The notes beneath the pieces were generated by a model that searched no databases, had not been told where the DNA came from, and saw only the letters and a list, made by a program, of their open reading frames with translations. A DNA stretch of 61,141 nt from positions 1 to 61,141 of the forward strand of contig CAYQJD010000002.1 of assembly GCA_964417835.1 (NCBI GenBank). The letters are read 5' to 3'. Of the stretch, positions 27,441 through 36,979 are shown one piece after another (position 1 is the first letter of the stretch; every line of letters starts with the position of its first letter). The stretch is from UMGS1124 sp964417835 (GTDB lineage: Bacteria > Bacillota_I > Bacilli_A > RF39 > UBA660). The position numbers and the translations under genes were made by a program.

Positions 27441-27766
27441 ATTTTCTCCTTAATTAATAAATTTTTTAAATTATCTAATCTAATATGAAATGGAATTGAT
27501 AAACTTCCATTCCTTATCATTATAATATAATCTCTATTATTTTTAAATAATGAATTCAATTCTGTAATTATTTCTCTTGTTTGTCTTTTAAGTTTATTTC
27601 TAGTAACAGCATTTCCAATTTTAGTATTTATAGCAATCCCAAATCTAGCGTAAGAATTATTATTTTCCCTAAAATATATAACAAACTCTTTAGATTTTAC
27701 AAATTTACCATTTTTTATTATATCAGTAAACTCTTTATCAGATTTTATAATATATTTTTTTTTCAT
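27437..27766 (-). CDS. rnpA: Ribonuclease P protein component
   Basis: RnpA (109 aa) assists the RNase P RNA in maturing tRNA 5' ends. The RNR-type motif appears as NAVTRNKLKRQTREI, preceded by FGIAINTKIG. Its length and basic character are typical. A terminator-like hairpin lies between it and rpmH, so rpmH should be expressed more highly. It overlaps yidC. Confidence 0.96.
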   Translation of the reverse strand: MKKKYIIKSDKEFTDIIKNGKFVKSKEFVIYFRENNNSYARFGIAINTKIGNAVTRNKLKRQTREIITELNSLFKNNRDYIIMIRNGSLSIPFHIRLDNLKNLLIKEKI

Positions 27767-27783
27767 ATTTTCTCCTTATAGAT

Positions 27784-27803
27784 AAAAAACCACAAAATGT
27801 GGT
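27784..27803 (-). terminator. Attenuating terminator between rpmH and rnpA
   Basis: On the minus strand ACCACA and TGTGGT form a 6-bp stem around a 3-base loop, followed by six T. It starts directly after the rpmH stop. It probably lets only part of the transcription continue into rnpA. Confidence 0.75.
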
Positions 27804-27926
27804 CTACTTACATAATACTTTACGTCCTTTTTGTCTTCTTGTTTTAAGAATATTCGTTTCCTTACGTGCAAAAAAACCATGTTTTTTACTTTTTTTACGA
27901 TTATTTGGTTGATAAGTTCTTTTCAT
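27804..27926 (-). CDS. rpmH: 50S ribosomal protein L34
   Basis: L34 is encoded by 40 codons. Translation gives MKRTYQPNNRKKSKKHGFFA and ends in RRQKGRKVLCK, which is unmistakable, with four residues fewer than the usual 44. GGAGGTG lies eight bases before the ATG. It diverges from dnaA across oriC, as in nearly all Firmicutes. Confidence 0.97.
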   Translation of the reverse strand: MKRTYQPNNRKKSKKHGFFARKETNILKTRRQKGRKVLCK

Positions 27927-28266
27927 AATTGCACCTCCACATCTCTTAAGCTTTTTTATTGTATTATATTTTTTTTAGTAAGTCAATTATTATTTTTTAT
28001 TCGTATTAAATATTAAAAAATAATAGTTTAATATTAAAACAAGTAATTATCCACAATAGAATGTTAGTAATTATTTTTAAATGTTAATATTATATTGTGA
28101 AAAATGTTTAAAACCTATATAAATATTGATTTTATCTAATAAAAAATGTTGATAAAGTTGTTTAAAAAGTGTTCATTTTTGTTTATCTTTAATTTCGTAC
28201 TTTATTTTTCAACAAAAGTAGTTTAAAATAAATTTAGAAAAGTTGTCCTGAAGGTGGGGTGGGGGT
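27927..28266. other. oriC: Replication origin region (oriC), rpmH-dnaA intergenic
   Basis: This 340-bp stretch has no gene. It contains a perfect DnaA box TTATCCACA (28047-28055) and a one-mismatch reverse box TGTTGATAA (28147-28155), separated by extremely AT-rich DNA suited to unwinding. Gene strand bias switches exactly here. A further TGTTGATAA lies downstream of dnaN (30861-30869), and the dnaA-dnaN gap is also AT-rich with TTATGAACA-like degenerate boxes. A bipartite origin flanking dnaA, as in Bacillus, is plausible. Confidence 0.85.
28253..28265 (+). promoter_or_regulatory. Unusually G-rich dnaA ribosome-binding site
   Basis: The dnaA leader ends GGTGGGGTGGGGG one base before the ATG. 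It has eleven G in thirteen bases, in DNA that is otherwise mostly A and T. It can pair with C-rich RNA and might stack as G-rich structure. Confidence 0.6.
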
Positions 28267-29601
28267 ATGAAAGATTCTTTTTCTTGGACAGAATTTTTAA
28301 ATATTATAAAATCAAAATTATCTAGTGTTTCATATGATACTTGGTTTAAAGATACAAAATTATCAAAAATTAATGATGATTCAATATACATAGAAGTTCC
28401 TATGACTTTTCATAAAAATTTTTTAAATGATAATTATTATGAACTTATTGATAATGTTCTTAAATCCCTAACTGGTAAAAATTATGATATTAATTTTATT
28501 GTTGAAGATGAAATTATTCTAAACACTAATGAAGCTACTGATAAAGATGAAAAAAATTTTCAATCAAATTTAAACCCAAAATACACTTTTGAAAATTTTG
28601 TTATAGGAGATACTAATAGATTTGCTCAAACAGCGGCAGTTGCTGTTGCTGAACAACCTGGAAAAGTTTATAATCCTTTGTTTATCCATGGAAAAAGTGG
28701 TTTAGGAAAAACTCACTTAATGCATGCAATAGGAAATTATATTGTTGAAAATTCACATAAAAATGTCTTATATGTTACAAGTGATAAATTTATAAGTGAC
28801 TTTATTGGAATTAACAAAAAAGATAGTGATAATTATGATGTTATAGAACATTTTAAAGATAAATATAGAAATATAGATGTTCTTATTATAGATGATATAC
28901 AATTTTTAGGTGGTGCAGAAAAAACTCAACAAGAATTTTTTCATACTTTCAATACTTTATATGATTCGAATAAACAAATAATAATAAGTTCAGACAGATC
29001 ACCTGATGATTTAAAATTATTAGAAGATAGACTTAGAACAAGATTTAGATGGGGTCTAACTGCTAATATATTCCCACCAGACTTTGATCTTAGATGCAAA
29101 ATACTAAAAGATAAAATGTCTGGACATGAAGTTGCAAAATTGGTTAAGCAAGAAGTAATAGAATATATTGCAAATAATTGTGAAAGTGATGTTAGACATT
29201 TAGAAGGTGCAATAACAAGACTCTATGCATATGCTGCAATATATAATCCAAATGAAATTAATCTAGAATTTGCAACAGAAGCACTGAAAGATTATTTAGG
29301 AAAATCAGTCTATTCTAGTAATAACATTACAAAAATTCAGAAAGCTGTTGCAGATTATTTTAATATAACTGTTGATAATTTAAAGAGTAAAAAAAGAACT
29401 GCGGAAATAAACAATGCAAGACAAATTGCTATTTATATATGTAGAATGACTACAGAAGAAACTACAGTACGAATAGGTTTAGAATTTGGAAATAGAGATC
29501 ATTCAACAGTATTGCACGCAATTGAAAAAGTTAGCAAAGATATTAAAAAAAATGATACTTTAAAAAGACAAATAAGTGAAATTAAAAATAAAATTAACTA
29601 A
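28267..29601 (+). CDS. dnaA: Chromosomal replication initiator protein DnaA
   Basis: DnaA (444 aa) binds DnaA boxes, melts oriC and loads the helicase. Domain I is at the N-terminus (FLNIIKSKLSSVSYDTWF). The AAA+ domain has Walker A GKSGLGKT at 142-149 and Walker B VLIIDDIQFLGG near 200. Domain IV carries the DNA-binding signature FGNRDHSTVLHAIEKV. The start codon directly follows an exceptional G-rich ribosome site. dnaN follows after 122 bp. Confidence 0.98.
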   Translation: MKDSFSWTEFLNIIKSKLSSVSYDTWFKDTKLSKINDDSIYIEVPMTFHKNFLNDNYYELIDNVLKSLTGKNYDINFIVEDEIILNTNEATDKDEKNFQSNLNPKYTFENFVIGDTNRFAQTAAVAVAEQPGKVYNPLFIHGKSGLGKTHLMHAIGNYIVENSHKNVLYVTSDKFISDFIGINKKDSDNYDVIEHFKDKYRNIDVLIIDDIQFLGGAEKTQQEFFHTFNTLYDSNKQIIISSDRSPDDLKLLEDRLRTRFRWGLTANIFPPDFDLRCKILKDKMSGHEVAKLVKQEVIEYIANNCESDVRHLEGAITRLYAYAAIYNPNEINLEFATEALKDYLGKSVYSSNNITKIQKAVADYFNITVDNLKSKKRTAEINNARQIAIYICRMTTEETTVRIGLEFGNRDHSTVLHAIEKVSKDIKKNDTLKRQISEIKNKIN

Positions 29602-29723
29602 ATGTTAATAAAATTAAATTTTTACACAGTAGTATTTTAAATAAAATATAATAAAATCCAAGTTATGAACATTATTAACATATATAATAATAATAAGTTA
29701 AAAAAAGAAAGAAGGAATTAAAT

Positions 29724-30842
29724 ATGAAACTTAAAATAAATAAAAATATATTATTAGAAAACTTAATTAATGTAGTTAGAGCGATATCTCCAAAAAATAT
29801 TATACCTATATTAAATGGAATTAAATTTGAATTAACTAGTAAAGGTTTAAATTTAACGGCAAGTGATAGTGATTTAACAATAAAATCATTTATTCCAAAA
29901 GAAAATATTATAAACATAATAGAAGAAGGAACAATTATAATACAAAGTAAATACATTATAGATATAATTAAAAAAATGCCAAATGATGAAATTAATATTG
30001 AAATTATTGATGGGCTAAAAATAAGAATTTATACTGAAAATAGCCAATATAGTTTAAATTGTTTAAGTACAGAAGATTATCCACAAATAATTTTAGAAGA
30101 AACTAATAATCCTATAAAAATTAAAAGTGATATTTTAAAAAATATGATAAAACAAACAATTTTTGCAGTATCATTACAAGAATCAAGGCCATTATTAACA
30201 GGACTAAATATTAATATCTCAAATAATATTATGGAAATAGTTGCAACAGATTCGTATAGACTTGCTAAAAAAACAATTATTTTAGATAAAGAATATGAAA
30301 ATAATATAAATATAGTTATTCCAGGTAAAAATATTAATGAATTAGATAAAATATTAACAGATGAAGATGATGTTGAAATTCATATATTTACTAATAAAAT
30401 AATATTTAAATATAAAAATATAATATTACAATCTAGTTTATTAAATGGAAATTATCCTAATACTTCTAATTTAATTCCAAAAGAATTTGAAATAATAATA
30501 AATTCTAATTTAAATAGTTTTTATTCAAGTATTGATAGAGCAGCATTACTAACTCAAAGTAAAGATAAAAACATTGTTAGAATGGAAACAAATGGAAACG
30601 AATTAAATATATCTAGCTATGCATCAGAAATTGGAAAAGTTGAAGATAAATTAAAGATCAATAAAAATACTGAAAAAAACATTTCTATTTCTTTTAGTGC
30701 TAAATATATGATGGATGCATTAAAAACATTAGAAGAGGAAGAGTTATTAATTTTATTAAACAATGATTCTTCTCCAATAATCTTAAAATCTGTTAAAGAT
30801 GAAAGTTTAATACAATTAATTTTACCTATAAAAACATATTAG
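29724..30842 (+). CDS. dnaN: DNA polymerase III beta subunit (sliding clamp)
   Basis: The beta clamp (372 aa) holds the replicative polymerase on DNA. It has three repeated clamp domains, including ATDSYRLAKK near residue 178 and a C-terminal ending in VLPIKT-like LILPIKTY. A good ribosome site (AGAAGGAATT) precedes the ATG. The gene ends in an intrinsic terminator, separating it from comK. A TTATCCACA at 30077-30085 falls in the conserved DYPQ codons and is not counted as an origin box. Confidence 0.97.
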   Translation: MKLKINKNILLENLINVVRAISPKNIIPILNGIKFELTSKGLNLTASDSDLTIKSFIPKENIINIIEEGTIIIQSKYIIDIIKKMPNDEINIEIIDGLKIRIYTENSQYSLNCLSTEDYPQIILEETNNPIKIKSDILKNMIKQTIFAVSLQESRPLLTGLNINISNNIMEIVATDSYRLAKKTIILDKEYENNINIVIPGKNINELDKILTDEDDVEIHIFTNKIIFKYKNIILQSSLLNGNYPNTSNLIPKEFEIIINSNLNSFYSSIDRAALLTQSKDKNIVRMETNGNELNISSYASEIGKVEDKLKINKNTEKNISISFSAKYMMDALKTLEEEELLILLNNDSSPIILKSVKDESLIQLILPIKTY

Positions 30843-30861
30843 AACTAAAAGTTCTTTTTTT
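30841..30861 (+). terminator. Intrinsic terminator of dnaN
   Basis: AGAACT, loop AAA and AGTTCT are followed by a run of T. The first arm overlaps the dnaN stop. A TGTTGATAA DnaA-box-like sequence begins at its end. Confidence 0.75.
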
Positions 30862-30938
30862 GTTGATAAATCGACATAATTTAACATTTTTTTCTTTTAA
30901 GAGGTGTTATAAGAGAATTTATCAGGGAGGTGAAAAAT

Positions 30939-31391
30939 ATGAAGGAATATGAAATTTCTAAAGATACTTTAGCAATTATTCCAATTGGTGATAAGAAATC
31001 TAAAATTATGGAAAAAGATTGTTCTTTTATTATAGATAACTCACCTAATAATATTATGGACGAAAGTTGTAAATATTATGGTAGTTCTATAAATGGAAGA
31101 CAAAAAGGAACTTTGGATTTAACTGGTATTAGTTATAAAGCTCCAATTATAGTGCAAGAGGAAAACAATATTATTTTTTTTCCAACGACTTCTCCAAGAT
31201 TGAAAAGATGTTGTTGGATTTCAGTAAATAATATTGAATCATATTATTATGATTTTGAAAAAAATATGTGTATTATAATATTTGATAATAATGATAAACT
31301 TGAAATTGATATATCTTATTGCATTTTAAATAATCAGATATTAAAATCACATAGATTAGAATCAATTATTAATAAAAGAAAAATAAATTAG
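30939..31391 (+). CDS. comK: ComK-family competence transcription factor
   Basis: This 150-residue protein matches ComK, the master activator of DNA-uptake genes in Bacillus. Segments YEISKDTLAIIPI, KYYGSSINGRQKGT, GISYKAPIIV and FFPTTSPRLKRCCWIS align with the conserved core. I chose the ATG at 30939, six bases after GGGAGGTGA, rather than a GTG inside that site. It replaces yaaA between dnaN and recF, an unusual position. A terminator on each side suggests its own transcript. No late competence genes are in the window. Confidence 0.85.
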   Translation: MKEYEISKDTLAIIPIGDKKSKIMEKDCSFIIDNSPNNIMDESCKYYGSSINGRQKGTLDLTGISYKAPIIVQEENNIIFFPTTSPRLKRCCWISVNNIESYYYDFEKNMCIIIFDNNDKLEIDISYCILNNQILKSHRLESIINKRKIN

Positions 31392-31402
31392 TGTTAAAAA
31401 GC

Positions 31403-31431
31403 TTTAAATCAACCATTTTTTATGATATAAT
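31403..31431 (+). promoter_or_regulatory. recF promoter
   Basis: TATAAT (31426-31431) is perfect and lies 17 bp after a weak -35, TTTAAA (31403-31408). It gives recF-gyrBA a promoter separate from dnaN and comK. Confidence 0.55.
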
Positions 31432-31433
31432 TT

Positions 31434-31476
31434 AAATAGGTATAGGAGTATTAGAATACCTATTTATTTATTTTTT
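31434..31476 (+). terminator. Terminator-like hairpin in the recF leader
   Basis: AAATAGGTAT (31434-31443) pairs perfectly with ATACCTATTT (31456-31465), followed by a T-rich run. It can end comK transcription. As it begins only three bases after the recF -10, it could also attenuate recF-gyrBA. Confidence 0.6.
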
Positions 31477-31494
31477 CGATTAAGAAGTGGTTAA

Positions 31495-32589
31495 ATGGAG
31501 ATAATCAACTTAAAATTATTTAATTTTAGAAATTTTTCGAAATTAGATATTAATTTTTCTAATAGTAAAAATATTATTATAGGAAATAATGGTGAAGGTA
31601 AAACAAATATAATAGAATCTATATTTGTTTTAGCTTTAACAAAATCATTTCGTACAACAGATGAAAATATTTTAGTAAAAAAAAATAATAATTTATTTAA
31701 AATTGAAGCAGATGTAAAATCTTCTTTTATTAATAATTATAAAATTATATATCAAGATGAGGTGAAAACTGTAAAAATAAATAATAAAAAAGTAAATAAA
31801 TTGAGTGACTACATATCAAATATAAATATTATATTATATAGTATTAATGATTTGAAATGGATTAAAGATACTCCGAGTACTCGAAGAAAATTAATGAATT
31901 TAGAACTTTCTCAATTTGATAATAGTTATATTAAGTATTTAAATTATTATAATAAACTTTTGAAACAAAGAAATTTATATATAAAAACTGTTGATAATAA
32001 TAACATAAATTATAACTATATAAATATAATAGATGAACAGCTTATTGGCTATGGAAAAACTATAATGAATATGAGAAATAGTTTTGTAGAAAAATTAAAT
32101 GAGACTTTAACTAATATATATCATTTAATAGGCGGCTCAGGCAATTTGAGTATTAGTTATGAAAGTGATTTTTTAAATTTGTCTATTGAACAACTTTTTG
32201 ATAAATTTAAAAAAAATATTATTAAAGATTTAAATATGAAATCTACTCAATTGGGAATTCATCATGATAATTTTATATTTAATATAAATGAAAATGATAT
32301 TAAAAATTTTGGTAGTGAAGGTCAGCAGAAATTAGCTGTTATAAGTTTTAAATTAGCAGAATTAGAACTTTTTTATAATAAAAATAAAGAATATCCTGTT
32401 CTTATTCTTGATGACTTATGTAGTGAATTAGATATTAAAAAAATTGAGAAAATTTTAAATTACATTAATAAAGATGTACAAACATTTATAACTACTACAG
32501 ATTTAAAAAAAATTCAAAAAAAATATTTGAGAGGTAGTAAAATATTTAGTTTGTCTAAAAACGATATAAAGGAGGAATTATATGAATAA
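31495..32589 (+). CDS. recF: DNA replication and repair protein RecF
   Basis: RecF (364 aa) is an ABC-like ATPase that helps load RecA at gaps. Walker A is GNNGEGKTN near residue 32, the signature is FGSEGQQKLAVISFK, and Walker B is LILDDLCSELD. It overlaps gyrB by 8 bp, with the gyrB ribosome site inside its last codons. The length is normal. Confidence 0.97.
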   Translation: MEIINLKLFNFRNFSKLDINFSNSKNIIIGNNGEGKTNIIESIFVLALTKSFRTTDENILVKKNNNLFKIEADVKSSFINNYKIIYQDEVKTVKINNKKVNKLSDYISNINIILYSINDLKWIKDTPSTRRKLMNLELSQFDNSYIKYLNYYNKLLKQRNLYIKTVDNNNINYNYINIIDEQLIGYGKTIMNMRNSFVEKLNETLTNIYHLIGGSGNLSISYESDFLNLSIEQLFDKFKKNIIKDLNMKSTQLGIHHDNFIFNINENDIKNFGSEGQQKLAVISFKLAELELFYNKNKEYPVLILDDLCSELDIKKIEKILNYINKDVQTFITTTDLKKIQKKYLRGSKIFSLSKNDIKEELYE

Positions 32590-34492
32590 TTATAACGATA
32601 GCGATATACAGGTCTTAGAAGGATTAGAGGCTGTTAGAAAAAGACCTGGAATGTATATTGGATCTACTAGTGAAAAAGGATTACATCACTTAGTATGGGA
32701 AATTGTAGATAATGCTATAGACGAAGCTTTAGCTGGTTATTGTGATGATATAGAAGTAATTATAGGAAAAGGAAATATTATTTCTGTTAAAGATGATGGA
32801 AGAGGTATGCCTACAGGAATCAATAGTAAAACAGGTTTATCTACTATTGAAACTATTTTTACTGTTTTACATGCAGGTGGAAAATTTGGTGGTGGCGGAT
32901 ACAAAGTAAGTGGAGGTCTCCATGGAGTAGGAGCTAGTGTTGTAAATGCGTTATCAACATGGCTTGAAGTTACAGTATACCGTGATGGAAAAATACATTA
33001 CCAAAAATTTGAGAATGGTGGACATCCTGTTGAACCCTTAAAAGTTATAGGAATATGTGATGAAAATAGAACTGGAACTACAGTAACATTTAAAGCAGAT
33101 CCTTTAATTTTTACCGAAACAACAATTTATGACTATGATACTTTGGCAAAAAGATTGCAAGAATTGGCTTTTTTGAACAAAGGAATTAGAATAATATTAT
33201 GTGATGATAGAGAAGAAGAAAAGAAACAAGAATTTTTATATAGCGGTGGAATAATAGAATATGTTCAAATGCTGAATAAAAATAAAACGCCTATACATAA
33301 AGATGTTATTTATTTTGAAGGAACAGAAGATGGAATTGAATTAGAAATTGCAATGCAATATAATGATTCATATAATTCAAATGTATACTCTTTTACAAAT
33401 AATATTAATACTTATGAGGGCGGTACTCATGAGGATGGAGTAAAAAGGGCCTTGACTAGAATAATTAATAGTTATGCTAAAAATGCAAAAATCCTTAAGG
33501 AAAATGATGAAACATTAACTGGAGAAGATGTAAGAGAAGGATTAACTATGATTATTTCTTGTAAACATCCAAATCCTCAGTTTGAAGGTCAAACTAAAAC
33601 AAAGCTTGGAAATGTAGAAGTAAGAAAAATATCTGATGACATTTTTAGTACGGGATTTGAAAGATTTTTAATGGAAAATCCAGAAGAAGCAAAAATAATT
33701 ATTGATAAAGCTTCAACGGCAGCTAGAGCAAGATTAGCAGCAAAAAGAGCTAGAGAATTAACTAGAAGAAAAACTGCACTAGATACTATTAATACAATAG
33801 GAAAACTCGCAGATTGTACAAGTAAAGATGCATCAATTTCTGAAATATTTTTAGTCGAAGGTGATAGTGCTGGAGGATCTGCTAAAGATGCAAGAATACC
33901 TAAGACTCAAGCAATTTTACCTTTAAGAGGAAAAATATTAAATGTTGAAAAAGCAAGATTGGATAGAGCTTTAAGTAATGAAGAAATTAGAACTATTATT
34001 ACTGCTTTTGGTACTGGAATTGGAGAAGAGTTTAACATTGAAAAGTTGAGATATCATAAAATAATTATTATGACCGATGCAGATGTGGACGGAGACCATA
34101 TTAGAATTTTACTTTTAACATTATTTTATCGTTTTTTTAGGCCAATTGTTGAAGGTGGTTATGTATATGCTGCTCAGCCTCCACTTTATAAAGTAGTTTA
34201 TGGAAAAAACATTAAATATGTACAAACGGATGAAGAACTTGAAGAATATAGAAAAACGTTACCACCAAATGCAAAACCTTTAGTTCAAAGATTTAAAGGT
34301 CTTGGGGAAATGGATGCAATTGATTTAAGAGAAACAACCATGCATATTGAGAATAGAGTTTTAAAAAGAATTACTGTAGATGATGCTATGGCTGCAGATC
34401 AAATATTTACAAATTTAATGGGAGAAGATGTAGGACCACGTAAAGAATTTATTGAGGAAAATGCTTCTTTTGCTCAAGGTTTAGATATTTAA
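32582..34492 (+). CDS. gyrB: DNA gyrase subunit B
   Basis: GyrB (636 aa) is the ATPase half of DNA gyrase. The GHKL domain shows EIVDNAIDEA and GGLHGVGASVVNAL. The TOPRIM domain has VEGDSAGGSAK and DADVDGDHIR with the metal-binding acidic residues. AAGGAGG precedes the ATG, inside the end of recF. gyrA follows after 15 bp, so recF, gyrB and gyrA form one operon. Confidence 0.98.
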   Translation: MNNYNDSDIQVLEGLEAVRKRPGMYIGSTSEKGLHHLVWEIVDNAIDEALAGYCDDIEVIIGKGNIISVKDDGRGMPTGINSKTGLSTIETIFTVLHAGGKFGGGGYKVSGGLHGVGASVVNALSTWLEVTVYRDGKIHYQKFENGGHPVEPLKVIGICDENRTGTTVTFKADPLIFTETTIYDYDTLAKRLQELAFLNKGIRIILCDDREEEKKQEFLYSGGIIEYVQMLNKNKTPIHKDVIYFEGTEDGIELEIAMQYNDSYNSNVYSFTNNINTYEGGTHEDGVKRALTRIINSYAKNAKILKENDETLTGEDVREGLTMIISCKHPNPQFEGQTKTKLGNVEVRKISDDIFSTGFERFLMENPEEAKIIIDKASTAARARLAAKRARELTRRKTALDTINTIGKLADCTSKDASISEIFLVEGDSAGGSAKDARIPKTQAILPLRGKILNVEKARLDRALSNEEIRTIITAFGTGIGEEFNIEKLRYHKIIIMTDADVDGDHIRILLLTLFYRFFRPIVEGGYVYAAQPPLYKVVYGKNIKYVQTDEELEEYRKTLPPNAKPLVQRFKGLGEMDAIDLRETTMHIENRVLKRITVDDAMAADQIFTNLMGEDVGPRKEFIEENASFAQGLDI

Positions 34493-34507
34493 TAAAGGAG
34501 GTTAACT

Positions 34508-36949
34508 ATGGATAGAATTATAGAAAATAACATTGTAGAAGAAGTTCAAGATTCTTTTATTCGTTATTCAATGAGTGTTATTGTTGCAAGAGCTTTGCCT
34601 GATTTAAGAGATGGATTAAAACCAGTACATCGTCGTATCTTATATTCAATGTTTGAATCTGGATATACTCCTGATAAACCGCATCGTAAAAGTGCAAGAA
34701 TTGTCGGAGATGTAATGGGAAAATATCATCCTCATGGAGATTCTTCGATATATGAAGCTATGGTTAGAATGGCACAACCATTTAGTTTTAGACATATGCT
34801 TGTTGATGGACATGGTAATTTTGGTAATATGGATGGTGACGGTGCAGCAGCAATGCGTTATACAGAAGCAAGATTATCAAAATTATCTTTAGAAATGGTA
34901 AGAGATTTAAATAAAAATACAGTAGATTTTAATCCTAATTTTGATGAAACAGAAAAAGAACCAGAAATTTTGCCAAGTAGATTTCCTAATATATTAGTTA
35001 ATGGTACTATGGGAATCGCTGTAGGTATGGCTACCAATATTCCTCCACACAATTTAGGTGAGGTTATAGATGGATGTGTTGCTTACATTGATAATCATGA
35101 TATAACAACTTTAGAATTAATGAATTATATCAAAGGACCCGATTTCCCTACTGGGGCAAGTATTTTAGGTAATAGTGGAATAAAAAAAGCTTATGAAACT
35201 GGTAGAGGTACTATAACTATAAGAGGTAAGGCTAATATAGATGAGAATAATGGAAAACCTAGAATTATAATATCAGAGTTACCATATCAAGTTAATAAAG
35301 CTGAGTTCCAATCACGTATTGGAGAATTAGTTAGAGATAAAATTATTGATGGAATAAGTGAACTTCATGAGGAATCAAATTTAGAAAATCCTGTCAGAGT
35401 AGTGATTTATCTAAAAAAAGATGCCAATCCAAATGTGGTTTTAAATAATTTATACAAACATACTCAATTACAAGTATCGTATGGAATAAATTTATTGATG
35501 ATTGATCAAAAAAGACCTAAAGTATTATCTTTAAAAGAAATAATTTCAAAATATATCGATTATCAAAAAGAAATTATTATAAGAAGAACCAAGTTTGATT
35601 TAGATAAAGCTTTGAGTAGAGTACATATATTGGAAGGATTAAAAATTGCGTTAGATCATTTAGATGAAGTTATTAAGATTATACGTGATGCAGAAACTGA
35701 TATTAAAGCTAAAGAATCTTTAATTTCTAAATTTGGATTAGATGATATTCAAGCAGATGCAATTTTAGAGATGAAGTTACGTCGTCTAACTGGTTTAGAA
35801 AGAGAAAAAATCGAAAACGAATTAAAAGACTTGTTAAAGGCAATAGATGAATATAGATCTATTTTAGCAAGTGAAGAAAAGATTTTAAATATTATTAAAG
35901 AAGAGCTATTAGAAATAAAGAATAAGTTTGCAGATGAAAGAAGAACTAATATAGATATGTCTGCTATAGAATTTATTGAAGATGAATCATTAATTCCAGA
36001 GGAAAATATAATGATAATTCTTACTAATAAAGGTTATATAAAAAGATTATCTACTGATGTATACAAAACTCAAAATAGAGGTGGTATAGGCGTCAAGGGA
36101 ATGTCAATTAATGAAGAAGATTATGTCGAACATATGATCGAGATGTCTTCGCATGACTACATATTATTCTTTACAAATAAAGGTAAAGTTTACAGACTTA
36201 AGGGTTATGAAATACCTGAATTTAGTAAACAAGCTAAAGGATTACCTATTATAAATTTATTACAAATAGAAAAAAGTGAAAAAATCAATTCTTTAATAAA
36301 AATTTCACCGAAGAATGAATCTGATAAATATTTAATTTTTGGCACAAAAAAAGGCTTTTGTAAAAGAACTTTAATTAGTGAATTTTATAATATTAGAAAT
36401 AGTGGTAAAATATGTATTACTTTAAGAGATAATGACGAGTTAATCGGAGTAAAAGAATCTTCTGGAGGAAATTTAATACTTATGGGTTCTTCCGAAGGAA
36501 GAATGGTTGTTTTTGATGAAAATGAAATTCGTGTTATGGGTAGAACAGCATCTGGAGTTAGAGGAATAAATCTTAATAATGCTGAATGCGTTGGTATGGA
36601 AGTCGGTTTAAATAATGAAAACATACTAATAGTTACCAAAAAAGGTTATGGTAAAAAGACAGTGATTTCAGAATATAGAATGACTCGCAGGGGTAGTAAA
36701 GGCGTAAAAACTTTAAATATAACAGAAAAAAATGGAAATTTAGCGGCTTTTAAAATATGTAAAGATTCTGAAGATGTTATGATTATTACTAATTCCGGAA
36801 TGGTAATTCGAATATCAGCAGATCAAATAAGTCAATTAGGTCGAGTTACACAAGGTGTAAAATTGATAAATTTAAAGGAAAATCAAAAAGTATCTACAAT
36901 AAGTATTGTAGAAAAATATGAAGATTATCTTGATATTAATGATAATTGA
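34508..36949 (+). CDS. gyrA: DNA gyrase subunit A
   Basis: GyrA (813 aa) cleaves and rejoins DNA. The catalytic Tyr118 is in AMRYTEARLSK, and the quinolone-region sequence GKYHPHGDSSIYE shows the usual sensitive residues. The C-terminal wrapping domain begins with a GyrA-box-like QNRGGIG. It ends with a TGA stop, evidence that UGA is not reassigned. Tandem parS palindromes 6 bp downstream also form its terminator. Confidence 0.98.
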   Translation: MDRIIENNIVEEVQDSFIRYSMSVIVARALPDLRDGLKPVHRRILYSMFESGYTPDKPHRKSARIVGDVMGKYHPHGDSSIYEAMVRMAQPFSFRHMLVDGHGNFGNMDGDGAAAMRYTEARLSKLSLEMVRDLNKNTVDFNPNFDETEKEPEILPSRFPNILVNGTMGIAVGMATNIPPHNLGEVIDGCVAYIDNHDITTLELMNYIKGPDFPTGASILGNSGIKKAYETGRGTITIRGKANIDENNGKPRIIISELPYQVNKAEFQSRIGELVRDKIIDGISELHEESNLENPVRVVIYLKKDANPNVVLNNLYKHTQLQVSYGINLLMIDQKRPKVLSLKEIISKYIDYQKEIIIRRTKFDLDKALSRVHILEGLKIALDHLDEVIKIIRDAETDIKAKESLISKFGLDDIQADAILEMKLRRLTGLEREKIENELKDLLKAIDEYRSILASEEKILNIIKEELLEIKNKFADERRTNIDMSAIEFIEDESLIPEENIMIILTNKGYIKRLSTDVYKTQNRGGIGVKGMSINEEDYVEHMIEMSSHDYILFFTNKGKVYRLKGYEIPEFSKQAKGLPIINLLQIEKSEKINSLIKISPKNESDKYLIFGTKKGFCKRTLISEFYNIRNSGKICITLRDNDELIGVKESSGGNLILMGSSEGRMVVFDENEIRVMGRTASGVRGINLNNAECVGMEVGLNNENILIVTKKGYGKKTVISEYRMTRRGSKGVKTLNITEKNGNLAAFKICKDSEDVMIITNSGMVIRISADQISQLGRVTQGVKLINLKENQKVSTISIVEKYEDYLDINDN

Positions 36950-36955
36950 TTTCTA

Positions 36956-36971
36956 TGTTTCACGTGAAACT
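36956..36971. promoter_or_regulatory. parS centromere site 1 (one mismatch)
   Basis: TGTTTCACGTGAAACT differs from the parS consensus only in its last base. It lies directly after gyrA, about 8.7 kb from oriC. The ParB that reads it is not in the window. Confidence 0.9.
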
Positions 36972-36979
36972 AAGTCACA

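Noticed and set aside
30077..30085. Perfect TTATCCACA DnaA box inside dnaN
   Set aside because: It encodes the conserved DYPQ stretch of the clamp, so codon constraint explains it.
30847..30859. AAAA-N5-TTTT ComK-box-like sequence before comK
   Set aside because: It coincides with the dnaN terminator, and such patterns are expected by chance in DNA this AT-rich.
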